Below, one piece after another: positions 1 to 14,330 of a stretch of 64,000 nt of DNA. The notes under the pieces were generated by a model. It was not told the DNA's origin, did not search any database, and worked only from the letters and a program-made list of their open reading frames with translations. The position numbers and the translations under genes were made by a program. This stretch comes from Stigmatella erecta (GTDB lineage Bacteria; Myxococcota; Myxococcia; Myxococcales; Myxococcaceae), in contig NZ_FOIJ01000015.1 of the NCBI RefSeq assembly GCF_900111745.1, positions 124,001-188,000 on the forward strand, read 5' to 3'. Within the stretch, counting starts at the first letter, position 1. Every line of letters begins with the position of its first letter.

Positions 1-1
1 C

Positions 2-247
2 GATGCCGATGGCAGCACGGTGCCGAGCGCCGTCATCCAGCTGAAGCCTGGCGTGACCGCGGACGCGGACGAGCTGCTGCGGCGGGCGAACCAGCAGCTG
101 GAGGCCAAGAGCGCGCTGCGCCGGATCGTCTTCGTGGATGAGTCGCAGATTCCCCGGGGGCTGACCGGCAAGGTGCTCAAGCGCCAGGTGCGCGAGCGCT
201 TCGCCCACCTGCTCGTGGCCGAGCGCTCCCAGGCCGCCGTGGCCTGA
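2..247 (+). CDS. Acyl-AMP ligase / acyl-CoA synthetase, C-terminal end (partial)
   Basis: Only the last ~81 codons lie in the window; the gene enters from the left edge. The tail PRGLTGKVLKRQVRERF matches the C-terminal subdomain of the ANL (acyl-CoA synthetase/adenylation) superfamily, where the Lys of the P-x-x-x-x-GK motif catalyses adenylation. The family activates carboxylic acids as acyl-AMP and passes them to CoA or a carrier protein. The next gene starts 4 bases after the stop, so the two are very probably cotranscribed. I infer that it activates a starter or accessory acid for the synthase locus. Its substrate cannot be read from this fragment. Confidence 0.8.
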   Translation, partial: DADGSTVPSAVIQLKPGVTADADELLRRANQQLEAKSALRRIVFVDESQIPRGLTGKVLKRQVRERFAHLLVAERSQAAVA

Positions 248-251
248 CCCC

Positions 252-1640
252 ATGGCACCCGGAGCCCCCATGGCAGCGGTGACGAGCACGCCCCAGACCT
301 ATCCCCTGCCCGCCCACAACCTGTTCTACCTCTATCAGCTCATCACGATCGGGAACCTCAACTCGTGTGAGCTGATCGAGCTGGACGGCCGGCTCGACCC
401 CGAGCGCTTGCGCGCGGCCCTGCTGCAGGCGCTCGCGCGCCACCCGGTGCTGAACAGCCGGATCAAACGCCGCTTCGCGCGCGCCTTCGATTGTGAGCTG
501 GTGAGCGAGCCGCTCCCGGTGGATCTGCGCATCGAGCGCTGCGAGACGGACGCGCAGGACGCGGTGCACCAGCGGCTGCTGGCCAATGTCTGGCAGGAGT
601 CCTTCGACGTGACGGCGGGCCGCCCGGTCCGCTTTCACCTGCTGGAGACGCCGTCCCGGAGCTACCTGCAGATCATCACCGTGCGGCTCTACAACGACGC
701 CAAGGCCGGCTACCGGCTCGCGCACGACGTGGCCGAGAGCTACACCGCCCTGGAGTTCGGCCAGCCCTTCGACGCCACGCCCATCCAGGTCACGGACCGC
801 AGCACCGCGGGGATGCTCACCTCGCACCTGCCGCTGCGCAAGCGGCTGCACCATGCCGCCGGGGCGGTGAAGCTCCTGGTTCAGGACTTCCTGCGTCCGG
901 ACGTGTCGATGCCGCTGCCGGACACGCAGCGCGGCGCGCAGGACTTCGCCAAGGTGGACTTCGGGGCCGAGCTGCTGGAGGGGCTGCGCCGGCGGGCCAA
1001 GCAGGAGAAGGTCACCGTGCACGCCCTGCTCGCCCTGGCCATGTTCAAGGTGTGGCGGGCCAGCGCCCCCGACCAGGTGGGCCGGCGGTGGCTGCGCATC
1101 CTGGACAACTTCTCCCTGCGCCACATGACGCGGGAGAACGCGGACGAGCTCTACGAGACGCTGGTGGTGCCCTACAGCGTGCGCCTGCCCACCTCCGGCT
1201 CCGACCAGGAGGTGCTCCAGGCCATGGCCGAGCAGCTCACCCACTGGAAGAGCGGGGAGATCCTCTCGGAGCTGTACCGCGTCCGGCTCTACACGGCCCT
1301 CTCGCGCTTCTCGCCGCTGCGGCTCTCCTCCTCGCTCATCACGCGCTACGTCGCCAAGTCCAACATCGTGATGTCGAACCCCGGGCCGGTGCCCTACCCG
1401 CTCGAGCGCTTCGGCAGCGTGCCCATCGCCGACTTCATCAACTTCTCCCAGCTCTTCCCGCCGTCCCGGGTCATGCTGATCTTCAGCACCTTCCGGAGCC
1501 GGCTGCGCGCGCTCGTGGTCTGGGACTGCAACGCCTATCCCCAGGGGCCGGAGCCGGAGCTGATCGCGCCCCTGCGGGCCCAGCTCGCCGCGCTGGCGGC
1601 GGGGGCCCCGCTCGAAGCCGCCCCGCAGGCCGCGCGGTAG
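252..1640 (+). CDS. Condensation-domain-like acyltransferase with degenerate HHxxxDG motif
   Basis: The 462-aa protein has the chloramphenicol-acetyltransferase-like fold of stand-alone condensation domains and PapA/alcohol-acyltransferase proteins: an N-terminal LDGRLDPERLRAALLQALARH segment and a C-terminal SNPGPVPYP/FSTFRSRLRALVVWD half. Where the family has HHxxxDG, this protein reads YNDAKAG near residue 155, so both His and the Asp are gone and only the Gly remains. It may therefore be non-catalytic, structural, or use other residues. The gene follows the acyl-AMP ligase by 4 bases. An in-frame ATG at 270 with GGAG 5 bases upstream is an equally plausible start. A role in tailoring or loading the synthase product is inference from position. 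Confidence 0.7.
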   Translation: MAPGAPMAAVTSTPQTYPLPAHNLFYLYQLITIGNLNSCELIELDGRLDPERLRAALLQALARHPVLNSRIKRRFARAFDCELVSEPLPVDLRIERCETDAQDAVHQRLLANVWQESFDVTAGRPVRFHLLETPSRSYLQIITVRLYNDAKAGYRLAHDVAESYTALEFGQPFDATPIQVTDRSTAGMLTSHLPLRKRLHHAAGAVKLLVQDFLRPDVSMPLPDTQRGAQDFAKVDFGAELLEGLRRRAKQEKVTVHALLALAMFKVWRASAPDQVGRRWLRILDNFSLRHMTRENADELYETLVVPYSVRLPTSGSDQEVLQAMAEQLTHWKSGEILSELYRVRLYTALSRFSPLRLSSSLITRYVAKSNIVMSNPGPVPYPLERFGSVPIADFINFSQLFPPSRVMLIFSTFRSRLRALVVWDCNAYPQGPEPELIAPLRAQLAALAAGAPLEAAPQAAR

Positions 1641-1645
1641 GCGGA

Positions 1646-1662
1646 GCCCGCGGACGGCGGGC
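1646..1662. terminator. Small GC hairpin between convergent genes
   Basis: GCCCGC (1646-1651) and GCGGGC (1657-1662) form a 6-bp stem with a 5-base loop in the 37-base gap between the condensation-like gene and the convergent monooxygenase gene. There is no T-tract, so it is only a possible bidirectional terminator. Confidence 0.3.
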
Positions 1663-1677
1663 CCGCCCCGCTTCCGG

Positions 1678-2979
1678 CTACTGGGTTATCAGGAAGGTGC
1701 CGAAGCACATCTCCTCTTCGGTGCCCTCCCCCCAGCCCAGGTCCTTCGCGTTGGGCGCGCTGTTGTCGAACTCGCACTCGAGCGCGATGCGATCCCCGGC
1801 GCGGACCACCTTGGGCTCGGTGAGGTTGTAGATGGACTGCCAGTGGAAGTCCCAGCGGGGGATGTCGAGCATGCACTCGGTGGCGCCCGTGGCCCGTTCG
1901 ATCTCCAGCTTCGCCGTGGTGCCGCGCGTGTGCATGTGCAGCCCCGACAGGTACACGGTGATGGGCTCGCCGCTGCGGAAGGCGCCGAAGGTCCACTGGG
2001 CGGCATTGGTCACGATATCGTCCGAGAAGCGGTGGCGGACGGCCTTCTGCCCGGCGGGAATGGACATGCCCCCGTCATTCAGCCAGGCCGGGTTGAGCCA
2101 GGGCTGCATGATGGCGAGCTTCTGGACCGAGGGCTCCAGGGTCAGCGAGATGGAGGTGCGGTCGGGCTTCGCCACCGCGCTGCTCAGGGAGTAGTGGACC
2201 TGCAGGGCGATCTTCGAGCCCGGCCGCACGGGAATGCCCGTGCCCGCGGGCAGCACCGTGCCCAGGCTGCCGGGGCCCCAGATGCCCAGCCAGCCCGCCT
2301 GGGAGAACCGTCCGCCGCCGGGCCCACCGAAGCAGGGGTACCCGGGCTTCGGGTCCTGCGCGTCCAGCGCCTCGTAGGCCGCCGCCTCCTCGGGGCTGAT
2401 CAGGAAGGCGATGATGTGGTGGACGAGCGTGGGCTGGCCCGGGTTGCCCCGGAAGCCGGTGACGAAGCTCATCTCCTGCTGGGGCCAGTCCAGCAGGAAG
2501 CACCGGTAGTCGTCCGGCGTCTGGTCCGGCGAGTACTCCGTGGGAATGGCCAGCTCCAGGTCGACGCGCGGCAGCCCGCCCCCCGCCGGCGGCCCGGACG
2601 GAGCGGGCGCGGTGGCGGGGTCTCCCTCCTCGCCGCCCGCGTCCACCCAGTCCGAGATGAGGCGGATCTGCTCCTCCGACAGGGACCGGTTGTGGTCGTA
2701 CTCCGCGCAGCTCTGCGAGGGCATCCACGGGGGCATGATGCGCTGCTTCACCGCGGCCTGGATGGCTTTGCGCAGCGTGAAGACCTGCGAATAGGTCTGG
2801 AGTGGCTGCGGGGCGATGCCGCCCTCCACATGGCAGCTGCCACACTTCTCCGCCACCAGGGGCGCGATGGTCTGGTGATACGTGAGGGCGCTGGGGTTGG
2901 GCGGCGCCACCTCTGAATCACTGCAGGCGGCCAGGGCGGCCACGGCCAACGTCGCACTCGTCAACCACAATCGATGCAT
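1678..2979 (-). CDS. Copper type II monooxygenase-like lipoprotein with haem-binding-like CxxCH
   Basis: The 433-aa protein begins with a lipoprotein signal (hydrophobic run ending LAALAAC at residue ~19), so it should be exported and lipidated. Residues ~45-55 contain CGSCH, the haem c attachment signature. The rest resembles copper type II ascorbate-dependent (PHM/DBM-like) monooxygenases, with His-rich copper-ligand candidates HHIIAF near residue 190 and HMHTRG near 350. Those enzymes hydroxylate carbon with O2 and two copper ions. The gene diverges from the FabD-like gene and converges on the condensation-like gene. It may tailor the synthase product or simply sit there; nothing in the sequence decides this. 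The start at 2979 gives the signal peptide. Confidence 0.7.
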   Translation of the reverse strand: MHRLWLTSATLAVAALAACSDSEVAPPNPSALTYHQTIAPLVAEKCGSCHVEGGIAPQPLQTYSQVFTLRKAIQAAVKQRIMPPWMPSQSCAEYDHNRSLSEEQIRLISDWVDAGGEEGDPATAPAPSGPPAGGGLPRVDLELAIPTEYSPDQTPDDYRCFLLDWPQQEMSFVTGFRGNPGQPTLVHHIIAFLISPEEAAAYEALDAQDPKPGYPCFGGPGGGRFSQAGWLGIWGPGSLGTVLPAGTGIPVRPGSKIALQVHYSLSSAVAKPDRTSISLTLEPSVQKLAIMQPWLNPAWLNDGGMSIPAGQKAVRHRFSDDIVTNAAQWTFGAFRSGEPITVYLSGLHMHTRGTTAKLEIERATGATECMLDIPRWDFHWQSIYNLTEPKVVRAGDRIALECEFDNSAPNAKDLGWGEGTEEEMCFGTFLITQ

Positions 2980-3086
2980 GGGAAAGCCTCGGAACGGATG
3001 GCTTTGGAGCCCGCCAGGCGGCGACTCCCAAAGAGACACCATCCTGCCATACCCCCCTGTCACTGAAACAGCCCTATGATGAAACC

Positions 3087-4058
3087 ATGACCCAGCCTGA
3101 AAACACCGGCCCGCTGGCGTGGATCTTCCCCGGGCAAGGCTCCCAGAAGGTGGGCATGGCGGGCCCGTGGCTGAAGCAGTCCAGCACCGCCCGGCGTGTA
3201 TTTGATGAGGCTTCAGAGGCGGTGGGCATGGACCTGGCCCGGCTGTGCTTGGAGGGGCCCGGTGAAACATTGACGGCCACGGAGAACGCTCAGCCCGCCA
3301 TCGTGACGTGCGGCGTGGCCGGCCTGGCGCTCCTGCGGGAACGAGGCCTGGAGCCGGCCGCCGTGGCCGGCCACAGCGTGGGGGAGTTCTCCGCGCTGGT
3401 GGCCGCCGGGTGTCTGCCGCTCGCCCCGGCGGTCCGGGCGGTCCGCCAGCGGGGCCAGCTGATGGCCCGCGTCACGGCCCCCGGGAAGATGCTCGCCGTC
3501 ATGGGACTGGACGAGGCACGGGTGCAGGCGCTCCGCCACGAGGCGGCGCCGCACGGGGTCATCGCCACCGCCCTCCACAACAGCCCGCAGCAGTTCGTCC
3601 TCTCCGGCAGCCTCGCCCCGCTGGAACGGTTCCAGGCGCTCGCGCTGGCCGCGGGCGCCAAGGAATGTGTGATGCTGCAGGTCAGCCACGCGTTTCACTC
3701 CCCGCTCATGGCAGAGGTGCAGGAGGAGTGGCGGGCGGTGGTGGCCGGCCTCCAGCTGCGCATGCCCCGCTGCCCCACCGTGCTCAACACCACGGCCAGG
3801 ACCGTGAAGACACTGGTGTGTATCCGCCGGTCCCTGGTGGACCAACTCACCGCGCCCGTGCTGTGGATGCAATGCGTGCGGACGCTCGCGGACCTGGGCA
3901 TCACCCGCGTGCTGGAGGTCAGCGACAGCAAGGTGGTCTCCGCCCTGGCCCGGCGCACCGTGCCCTCGCTGCAAGCCCTGACGCTGCAGGACCCCACGGT
4001 GTTGGAGGGGCTGCTCGTGAAACATGGACACCGCCCCCCACAGGCCCCTGTCTCCTGA
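3087..4058 (+). CDS. FabD-like (malonyl) acyltransferase, stand-alone
   Basis: The 323-aa protein is a typical malonyl-CoA:ACP transacylase. It has an N-terminal FPGQGSQ motif, the nucleophile elbow GHSVGEF (Ser near residue 93), RQRGQLM carrying the carboxylate-binding Arg, and VSHAFHSPLM with the catalytic His. HAFH at that site usually goes with malonyl rather than methylmalonyl in PKS ATs. It should load extender units onto the tandem carriers in trans. The downstream synthase already has an integrated AT, so the locus encodes two. A 297-base gap separates it from the main operon. A TATGAT hexamer ends 7 bases before the ATG, which would fit a leaderless transcript, but no -35 box is visible. 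Confidence 0.88.
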   Translation: MTQPENTGPLAWIFPGQGSQKVGMAGPWLKQSSTARRVFDEASEAVGMDLARLCLEGPGETLTATENAQPAIVTCGVAGLALLRERGLEPAAVAGHSVGEFSALVAAGCLPLAPAVRAVRQRGQLMARVTAPGKMLAVMGLDEARVQALRHEAAPHGVIATALHNSPQQFVLSGSLAPLERFQALALAAGAKECVMLQVSHAFHSPLMAEVQEEWRAVVAGLQLRMPRCPTVLNTTARTVKTLVCIRRSLVDQLTAPVLWMQCVRTLADLGITRVLEVSDSKVVSALARRTVPSLQALTLQDPTVLEGLLVKHGHRPPQAPVS

Positions 4059-4243
4059 ACCGCCCTGGCCCGGTGGGCCGCTCCTGGGGGCAGCAGGCGT
4101 CTCACGTCTCATGCGTCATTGAGACTTCCTGGGTTTCGTCCCGGTCCACTCCTGCCTTGCAAGCCCCTGTGTTGCATCCGTGAAACCTGTTTCGACAGGC
4201 AAGCCCCGGAGCCGTCTTGCTGGGTAGGATCGACGCGAGGGCC

Positions 4244-4272
4244 TTGCCCAGACAATCTGTTCACACTTAAAC
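4244..4272 (+). promoter_or_regulatory. Weak candidate promoter in the leader of the main synthase operon
   Basis: The 297-base gap at 4059-4355 holds no convincing gene. It contains TTGCCC (4244-4249), a 17-base spacer and TTAAAC (4267-4272) in a locally AT-richer stretch. The -35 match is fair and the -10 match poor. No clear Shine-Dalgarno sequence precedes the ATG at 4356. Confidence 0.22.
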
Positions 4273-4355
4273 TTTCCGCCACGGAGGCTGGACGTGTTCC
4301 TGCGGCGGCCGCACGACGCGTATCCCCAGTCCGAGCGCACGTTTCTCATTTATTT

Positions 4356-7300
4356 ATGCCGGAGACTCCCAGCAGGCCCATTGCCATTGTGGGGATGGGC
4401 AATGTCTTTCCCAAAGCCAGAGGCGTGGAGGCTTTCTGGCAGCAGGTGCTGTCCGGCCCCACGGCCATCCGTGAGCTGAAGGAGCACGAGCTGCGGCTCG
4501 ACTGGTATTACGACGCGGACCGCGGCGCGGCGGATCGCACGTATTGCAAGCACGCCGCGATCCTGGAAGAGCTGAACCTGGATTACCGCAAGTACCGGCT
4601 CCCGCCCAAGACCGTCCAGGACATGCACCGCACGCAGCAGGCCTTCCTGGATGCGGCCGCGCAGGCCCTGGCGGACGCCCAGGGCGCGATCGGCAGCGTG
4701 GCCCCGGAGCGCATCGGGTTCACCCTCGGCTCGCTGGGCGGAGGGCTCCGCCCGGACACCCGCGTCCGGACCCGGCTCCTGGACATGATGCGGCACCTGT
4801 CCGAGGCCCTGGAGGCGGAGGCGCTGGAGCCACGGACCGCCGCCGCGCTGAAGGACGCGGTGTCCCGGCAGATCGAATCCGAGCTGGCGGGCATCACCGA
4901 GGACGAAGCCATCGCCTCCTTCAGCAGTGTCTGGGTAGGGCGCGCGGCGAAGATCTTCAACCTCCGGGGGCCCCATCTCTCGGTGGACGCGGGCTACGCC
5001 TCGGCCCTCGCCGCCATCCAGGCGGCCAGCCACCAGCTGCACTTCGGCGACTGCGACGTGGCGCTGGCGGCGGGCTGCAGCCAGCTGCTCACCCCCCATG
5101 ACCTGGTGGCGTTCAGCAAGCTCGGAGGCCTGTCCCCCTCCTCGCTGACGCCGTTCGACCGCCGCGCGAACGGGACCCTGCTGGGCGAAGGCGTGGGGGT
5201 CTTCGTCCTGCGCCGCCTGGAGGATGCGCTGGCGGCCGGTGACAAGGTCTACGCCGTCATCCGCGGCGTCGGCGCGGCCTCCGATGGCAAGGGCAAGACC
5301 CTGCCGGCGCCCAACCCCAAGGGCCAGAGCCTCGCGATGCGCCGGGCCTATGAGCAGGCGGGGTACACGCCCGGGCACGTGCAGTACGTGGAGTGCCATG
5401 CCACGGGCACCGCGCTGGGCGACCTCACCGAGTTCCAGAGCCTCCAGGAGGTGTTTGGCGGCCAGACGCCGGGGCCTCGCATCCGGCTGGGCGGCGTCAA
5501 GGAGCTGACGGGCCACCTGCAGGCGGCGGCCGGCGCCGCGGGGCTCATGAAGGCCGCCCTGGCGCTGCACCACAAGGTCCTGCCGCCCCAGCACTCCTTC
5601 CGCGAGGCGGCCAAGGGAATCGAACTCCAACACAGCCCGTTCTACCTCTCGAACCAGGCGCAGCCCTGGGCGGCGGTGGCGGATGGGCCCCGGCGGGCCG
5701 CCGTCAGCTCCTTCAGCTTTGGAGGGATCAGCTACCACCTGACGCTGGAGGAGTTCTCCCCGGAGTACCACGCGCAGCTGGCCCGGACGCTTCCCGCGCT
5801 CCCGCCCGCCGAGCCCGTCGCCATCGTCGGGTTGGGCGGGGTCTTCCCCCAGGCGGACACCCCCGAGGAGCTGTGGGAGAACCTGTTGCAGAAGCGCTGT
5901 GCGATTGGCGCGATTCCGGACGAGCGCGCCCCCATCGGGCGCTACCTGGACTCCACCCGCCAGAGCAAGGTCAGGCCCTACACCAACCTGGCCGGCTACA
6001 TCGTCGACGGTGCGTGGCCGCAGCAGGCCGTCCCCGTGCCCCCCAAGAGCTCGGCCCAGATCGACCGTGGGCACAGCTGGACCATGAAGGCCGCGCTGCA
6101 GGCGCTGAATGACGCGGGCCACTCGCCCCAGGCGGTGGACTCCAAGCGCGTGGGCGTCGTGATGGGCTACCTGCCCCCGCTCGAGCGGGAGTTCCAGACC
6201 CAGGCCCGCGTGTACTACGCCGAGTTCGGCGGCCGGCTGGCCGAGCAGCTGAAGCGGCAGGGCATCCCGGGCGAGACGGCGGCGCGGATCCAGAAGCGGA
6301 CCGAGGAGCGCTACAAGAGCGAGCTGCCCCCCATCACGGAGGACACCCTGCTGGGGTACCTGGGCAGCCTCTCGGTGGGGCGTGTCGCGCACCACCTGGA
6401 CTTCCAGGGGCCCGCGCTCATGGTCGAGTCCGCGTGCGCCTCCAGCCTCGCCGCGCTGGAGATCGCCGTGAACCAGCTGCGCATGCGCCAGTGCGACCTG
6501 ATGCTGGCCGGCGGCATGTACGCCTCGCTGGGCGTGGACGCGCTCAGCCAGTGCTGCTCCTTCGGGGGCCTGTCCCAGACGGGCTCTTTCCCCTTCGACA
6601 AGCGGGCCGATGGCTACATCACCAGCGAGGGGGCGGCGCTGATCGCCCTGAAGCGCCTGGCGGATGCCGAGGCCGCCGGGGACCGCATCTACGCGGTGGT
6701 CCGCTCCGTGGCCGGCGCCACGGATCCGAAGAGCGCGTCCATCTGGGCCCCCTCCTCGGAGGGGCAGACCCAGGCGGTGCGCCGGGCCGTGGAGAAGGCG
6801 GGGGTGTCCCCGGCCGAGGTCCAGTACGTGGAGGGCCACGGCACGGGAACGCCCGTCGGAGACCCGATCGAGGTCGAGACGTATCAGTCGGTCTATGGCC
6901 AGGCCCACACGGCGGGGAAGATCTTCCTGGGCTCCGTCAAGTCGAACATCGGCCACCTGAACTCCGGGGCCGGGGCCGTGTCGCTGACGAAGGTCGCCCT
7001 GGCGCTGCACCGCAAGCAGGTGCCGCCGAACCTGGGGTTCGAGAGTCCCAACCCGCGGATCCCCTGGGACCGGATTCCGTTCCGGGTCCCCACCGAGGTG
7101 GAGCCGTGGGAGATGGCCAGCACGGGCGTGCGGCGGGCCGGCGTGACGTCCTTTGGACTGGGGGGAACCAGCTTCCACTCGATCCTCGAGGAGTATCAGC
7201 CGCGTCCGGGCCGCGTGAACGTCCTGGAGCCCTCGCGCCCGCCGTTCCTGCACCTGGAGGGCGAGCACCGGGCGGACATCCTCCAGCAGGTGGAGGGGCT

Positions 7301-8518
7301 GCTCCAGCAGCTGGAGCGTGAGCCCGGGAAGGATCCGCGGCGGCCCCTCCAGGACACGGGCAAGCCCTGCCGGTTCGCCCTGACGCTGCCCCCGGGACGG
7401 CCCGCCCGCGAGGCCCTGGAGCGGGCCCGGAAGGTCCTCTCCGGGGCGGGCGCTCCCAGCCTGCCCGAGCAGGGCCTCTTTTATTACGACACCCGGGATC
7501 CGAGGCGGCTCCACCAGGGCAAGGTGGCGGTGGTCTTCCCCGGCCAGGGCCCCCAGTACGCGAACATGCTCCGGGAGCTGGCCGCCGAGTACCCCCTCAT
7601 CGGCAAGACCTTCGCGGAGGCGGACGAGGCCCTGCTGCCGCTCGCGGGCCGCCGCCTGTCCGAGACCTTCTGGGTGCCCCCGGAAGCCGAGGGCACGTAC
7701 CGCCAGGACGAGGACACCGTCCATGCCGCGGTCTTCCTGGCGAACGTGGCGCTCTACCGGTTGATCCGCTCCTGCGGCATTCACGTGGACGTGCTGCTGG
7801 GCCAGAGCGCGGGCGAGTACGCGGCGCTGGCGGCGAGCGGCATGCTCCCGTTCGGCCAGGCCCTGCAGGCCATCTACAAGCGCACCGTCACGGTGACCCG
7901 GCTGTCCCTGCCCTCTCCCGGGCGGATGGCCAGCATCAGCGGAGACCTCGACAGGGTCCGGCGCGTGTTCGCCGAGGCGCCAGGCTACGTCACCGTCGCC
8001 GCCGAGAATGCGCCGGGGCAGGGCATCATCGCGGGAGACATTCCGGCCGTCGGGTACGTCATCCAGTGGTGCCGGGCCAACGGGTTCGAGGCGCGCGAGC
8101 TGCCCGTCTCCCACGCCTATCACACGAACATCATCGCCGCGGCCGTGCCCTCCTTCCGGGCCGAGCTGCAGCACCTGTCCTGGAGCGCGCCGGAGCTGCC
8201 GGTTCTCTCCAGCGTGCACGGCCGCTACTACCAGGCGCCCGTGCAGGCCCCGCTCATGGCGCGGCATCTGGCCCTGCAGTACGTGCTGCCGCTCCAGTTC
8301 CGGCAACACGTGCGCCAGCTGCATGACGAAGGGGTCCGCCTCTTCATCGAGTCAGGGCCCAAGTGGTCCCTCACGGCGTTCATCCAGGCCACCCTGAAGG
8401 GTGAGCCCTACCTGGCCCAGGCCAGCAACCATCCGAAGACGGGCGAGGCCGAGCAGTTCCGGCGCTTGCTGGCCTTCAGCTACGTCCACCATCTGCTGCG
8501 CGGACAAGGTGCTCTGTC

Positions 8519-8522
<4 letters not shown>
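4356..8522 (+). CDS. Iterative polyketide/PUFA-type synthase subunit: KS(Cys-to-Tyr)-KS-AT
   Basis: The 1388-aa protein has three domains. KS1 (~9-440) reads VDAGYASAL, so Tyr214 replaces the condensing Cys, while His348 and His387 remain. This resembles chain-length factors or decarboxylating KSQ domains. KS2 (~485-950) keeps the full triad: Cys694 in VESACASSL, His828 in GHGTGTP, His867 in NIGHLNS. The AT (~1055-1360) has GQSAGEY with Ser1151 and SHAYH with the catalytic His; Gln replaces the usual His of GHSxG. The start at 4356 (MPETPSRPIAIVG) fits the KS N-terminus. The frame stays open upstream to 4119 without domain content. The stop overlaps the next ATG (ATGA), indicating translational coupling. 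Confidence 0.9.
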
Positions 8523-12224
<3,702 letters not shown>

Positions 12225-12235
<11 letters not shown>

Positions 12236-14330
12236 GTCCCCGGCGCCCATCCCGCTGCTGGTCCTCTCGGGCAAGCCCTACGCGGTGGGCAGACAGTACG
12301 GCGCCCTCATGCGGTCCGAGATTGCCCGGGCCGTCGCCGTCGAGGACGCGGCCCTTCGCCCCATGCTGGAGAAGCTGGGGGTGACGGGCCCCCGGTTGCA
12401 GCAGCGCCTCCACGGGCTGTCGGCCCTGCTGCCCCCGGACGTGCACGAGCAGCTTCGCGGCATCGCGGACGCCAGCGGCTTTCCCCGGGAGACCCTGCTC
12501 TACCACACGCTCATCCTGGACATCCTGTCCGGCTCGCCCATCGGCTGCTCCCAGTTCGCCGCGTTCGGCCGGGCCACCGAGGGCGGCCACGTCCTTCACG
12601 GGCACAACCTGGATGTCCCCTACCGGTCCCTCTCCCAGTTCATGCAGCCGGCCTGTGTCGTCTACCGGCTGGAGGGGCGCATCCCGTATGTGTCGCTCAC
12701 CTTCTGGCCCGCGGCGCTGGGGGTGTGCTCCGGCATGAACGCCGAGGGGCTGAGCCTCGGCGTGAACGTGCCGGTAGCGCCCATGGATCAACGGCTGTTC
12801 TACCCGCTCACGTTCCAGAACCGGGAGGTGCTCTCGCGCGCGGACTCGATGGAGGCCGCCACCCGGCTGCTGGAGGACACCCAGCGCGGAGGAAGCTGGA
12901 ACCTCCTGCTGGCGCACCGCTCCGGGAAGGTCCAGGTCTGGGAGCAGGCGGGCCCGTATGCCGGCCAGTACCTCGCACATCCCGAGCAGGACTTCGCCGT
13001 CACCACCAACCACTTCCGGGTGGCGCACAAGGCGGCCACGGGCCACGAGGGCGTGGCCCTGGAGATGCTCCAGGAGATGCAGGAGGACTCCCACCACCGC
13101 TACCGCCGCCTGGAGCAGCTCGTCCGGGAGCGCTCGGGCCGCATCACCCTCGACACCGCCGTGGAGTTCCTGCGCGACTGCGCGGACCCCAGCGGCGTGC
13201 GCTCGGCCACGATGAAGACCATCTGCCGGGCGGACAACGTGATGAGCATGGCCTACGAGCCCGGGACGCTGCGGCTGGACTTCACCATGGGCCCCGCGCC
13301 CGCGGCCCTGGCGCGGCGGCGGCGGCTCCAGCTCCTGCCGCTGTTCCAGGACCGGGCCCCGGAGCTCCAGGCAGACCGCCCGGAGGCCGTGGCGCCCGCG
13401 GGCGCGTTTCCCATGCAGGGCACCGCCCAGGCAGAAGGACGCTGGGTGCGGACGTTTGATCTTCAGGAGGATGTCTACCTTCAGGAGCACCGGGTCAACG
13501 GCACGCCGGTGCTGCCCGGGGCCATGGCCATCGAGTGGCTCGCCGAGGTGGCCGCGGCCACGGGCGGCGGCCCGGTGGCGGAGATCCGCGAGGTGTCCCT
13601 GGAGAAGTTCATCCGGGTGAAGCCCCAGCAGCCCACGGAGGCCTACGTCCAGAGCGTGCCCCGGGGCGAGGGGCTGGCGCTGTCCGCGTACGCCGACATC
13701 CTGCACCCCCGGGGCGCCGTGCTGCGCCAGGGCGTGCTGCACTACCGGGGCGAGGTCCGCCTCGGCCCGCCGCTCCGCAAGCGGGTGGAGGCAGGCTTCG
13801 GGGAGGCGCGTGGCCCCGAGGGAGAGATCGCCTTCAGCCGCTCCTATGTGGAGGACGCCTACTTCCACGTGGGCCCCCCGTTCCGCATCGTCGACTGGAT
13901 CAGCTACGTGAGCCCGCGCGAGGCCATCGCCAGCCTGCGGGTCCCGGAGCCCGTGGGCTATTTCGCCTCGGTGCCGCGGGCACGGTTCTGGGTGGATCCG
14001 TTCCTGCTCGATGGGTACTTCCAGCTCGCGGGCACGCTCGGCATCCTCCACAACCTGCGGGCCCCCGTGCCCAAGGGGGCGGGGCGGCTCGTGCTGGGGC
14101 GGACGCCCCAGGCGGGCGAGCGGCTGTGGTGCCGGGCCACGCTCGACCGGGAGGAGGGCGAACACCTCTATTACACCTTCACCGTGTGGGACGCCGAGGG
14201 CTGGGTGTGCCTCGAGGCCCACGACTACTGCTCGATCAGCGTGGATGCCTATACGCCCAGGCAGAAGGAGTTCCTGGTGAAGTCGCTGCAGCCGCCCGCG
14301 TTCGCGCAGGCCAGGAGGCCGCATGCCTAG
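12225..14330 (+). CDS. C45 (acyl-CoA:6-APA acyltransferase-like) Ntn-hydrolase fused to a PKS-type dehydratase
   Basis: The 701-aa protein joins two domains. Residues ~10-370 resemble peptidase family C45/acyl-CoA:6-aminopenicillanate acyltransferase, an Ntn-hydrolase group that self-cleaves before a nucleophilic Cys. Gly107-Cys108 (IGCSQFA) followed by HVLHGHNLDVPY fits that site and the conserved Asn/Asp. The family makes or breaks amide bonds on acyl groups. Residues ~408-695 form a hot-dog dehydratase with HxxxGxxxxP (His422, EHRVNGTPVLP). The start at 12225 overlaps the previous gene by 11 bases and the end overlaps the next by 8. I infer that the C45 part releases the chain onto an amine or hydrolyses it, since no thioesterase is encoded. 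The fusion is one I do not recognise. Confidence 0.82.

Noticed and set aside
3051-3086. Leaderless promoter TATGAT before the FabD-like gene
   Set aside because: The -10 match is good and 7 bases from the ATG, but no -35 box is visible, so I did not list it as a feature.
4350-8324. Long open frame on the minus strand opposite the KS-KS-AT gene
   Set aside because: High-GC coding DNA leaves the complementary frame open. Its translation is Arg/Gly/Leu/Val-rich with no domain, while the plus strand holds clear KS and AT motifs.
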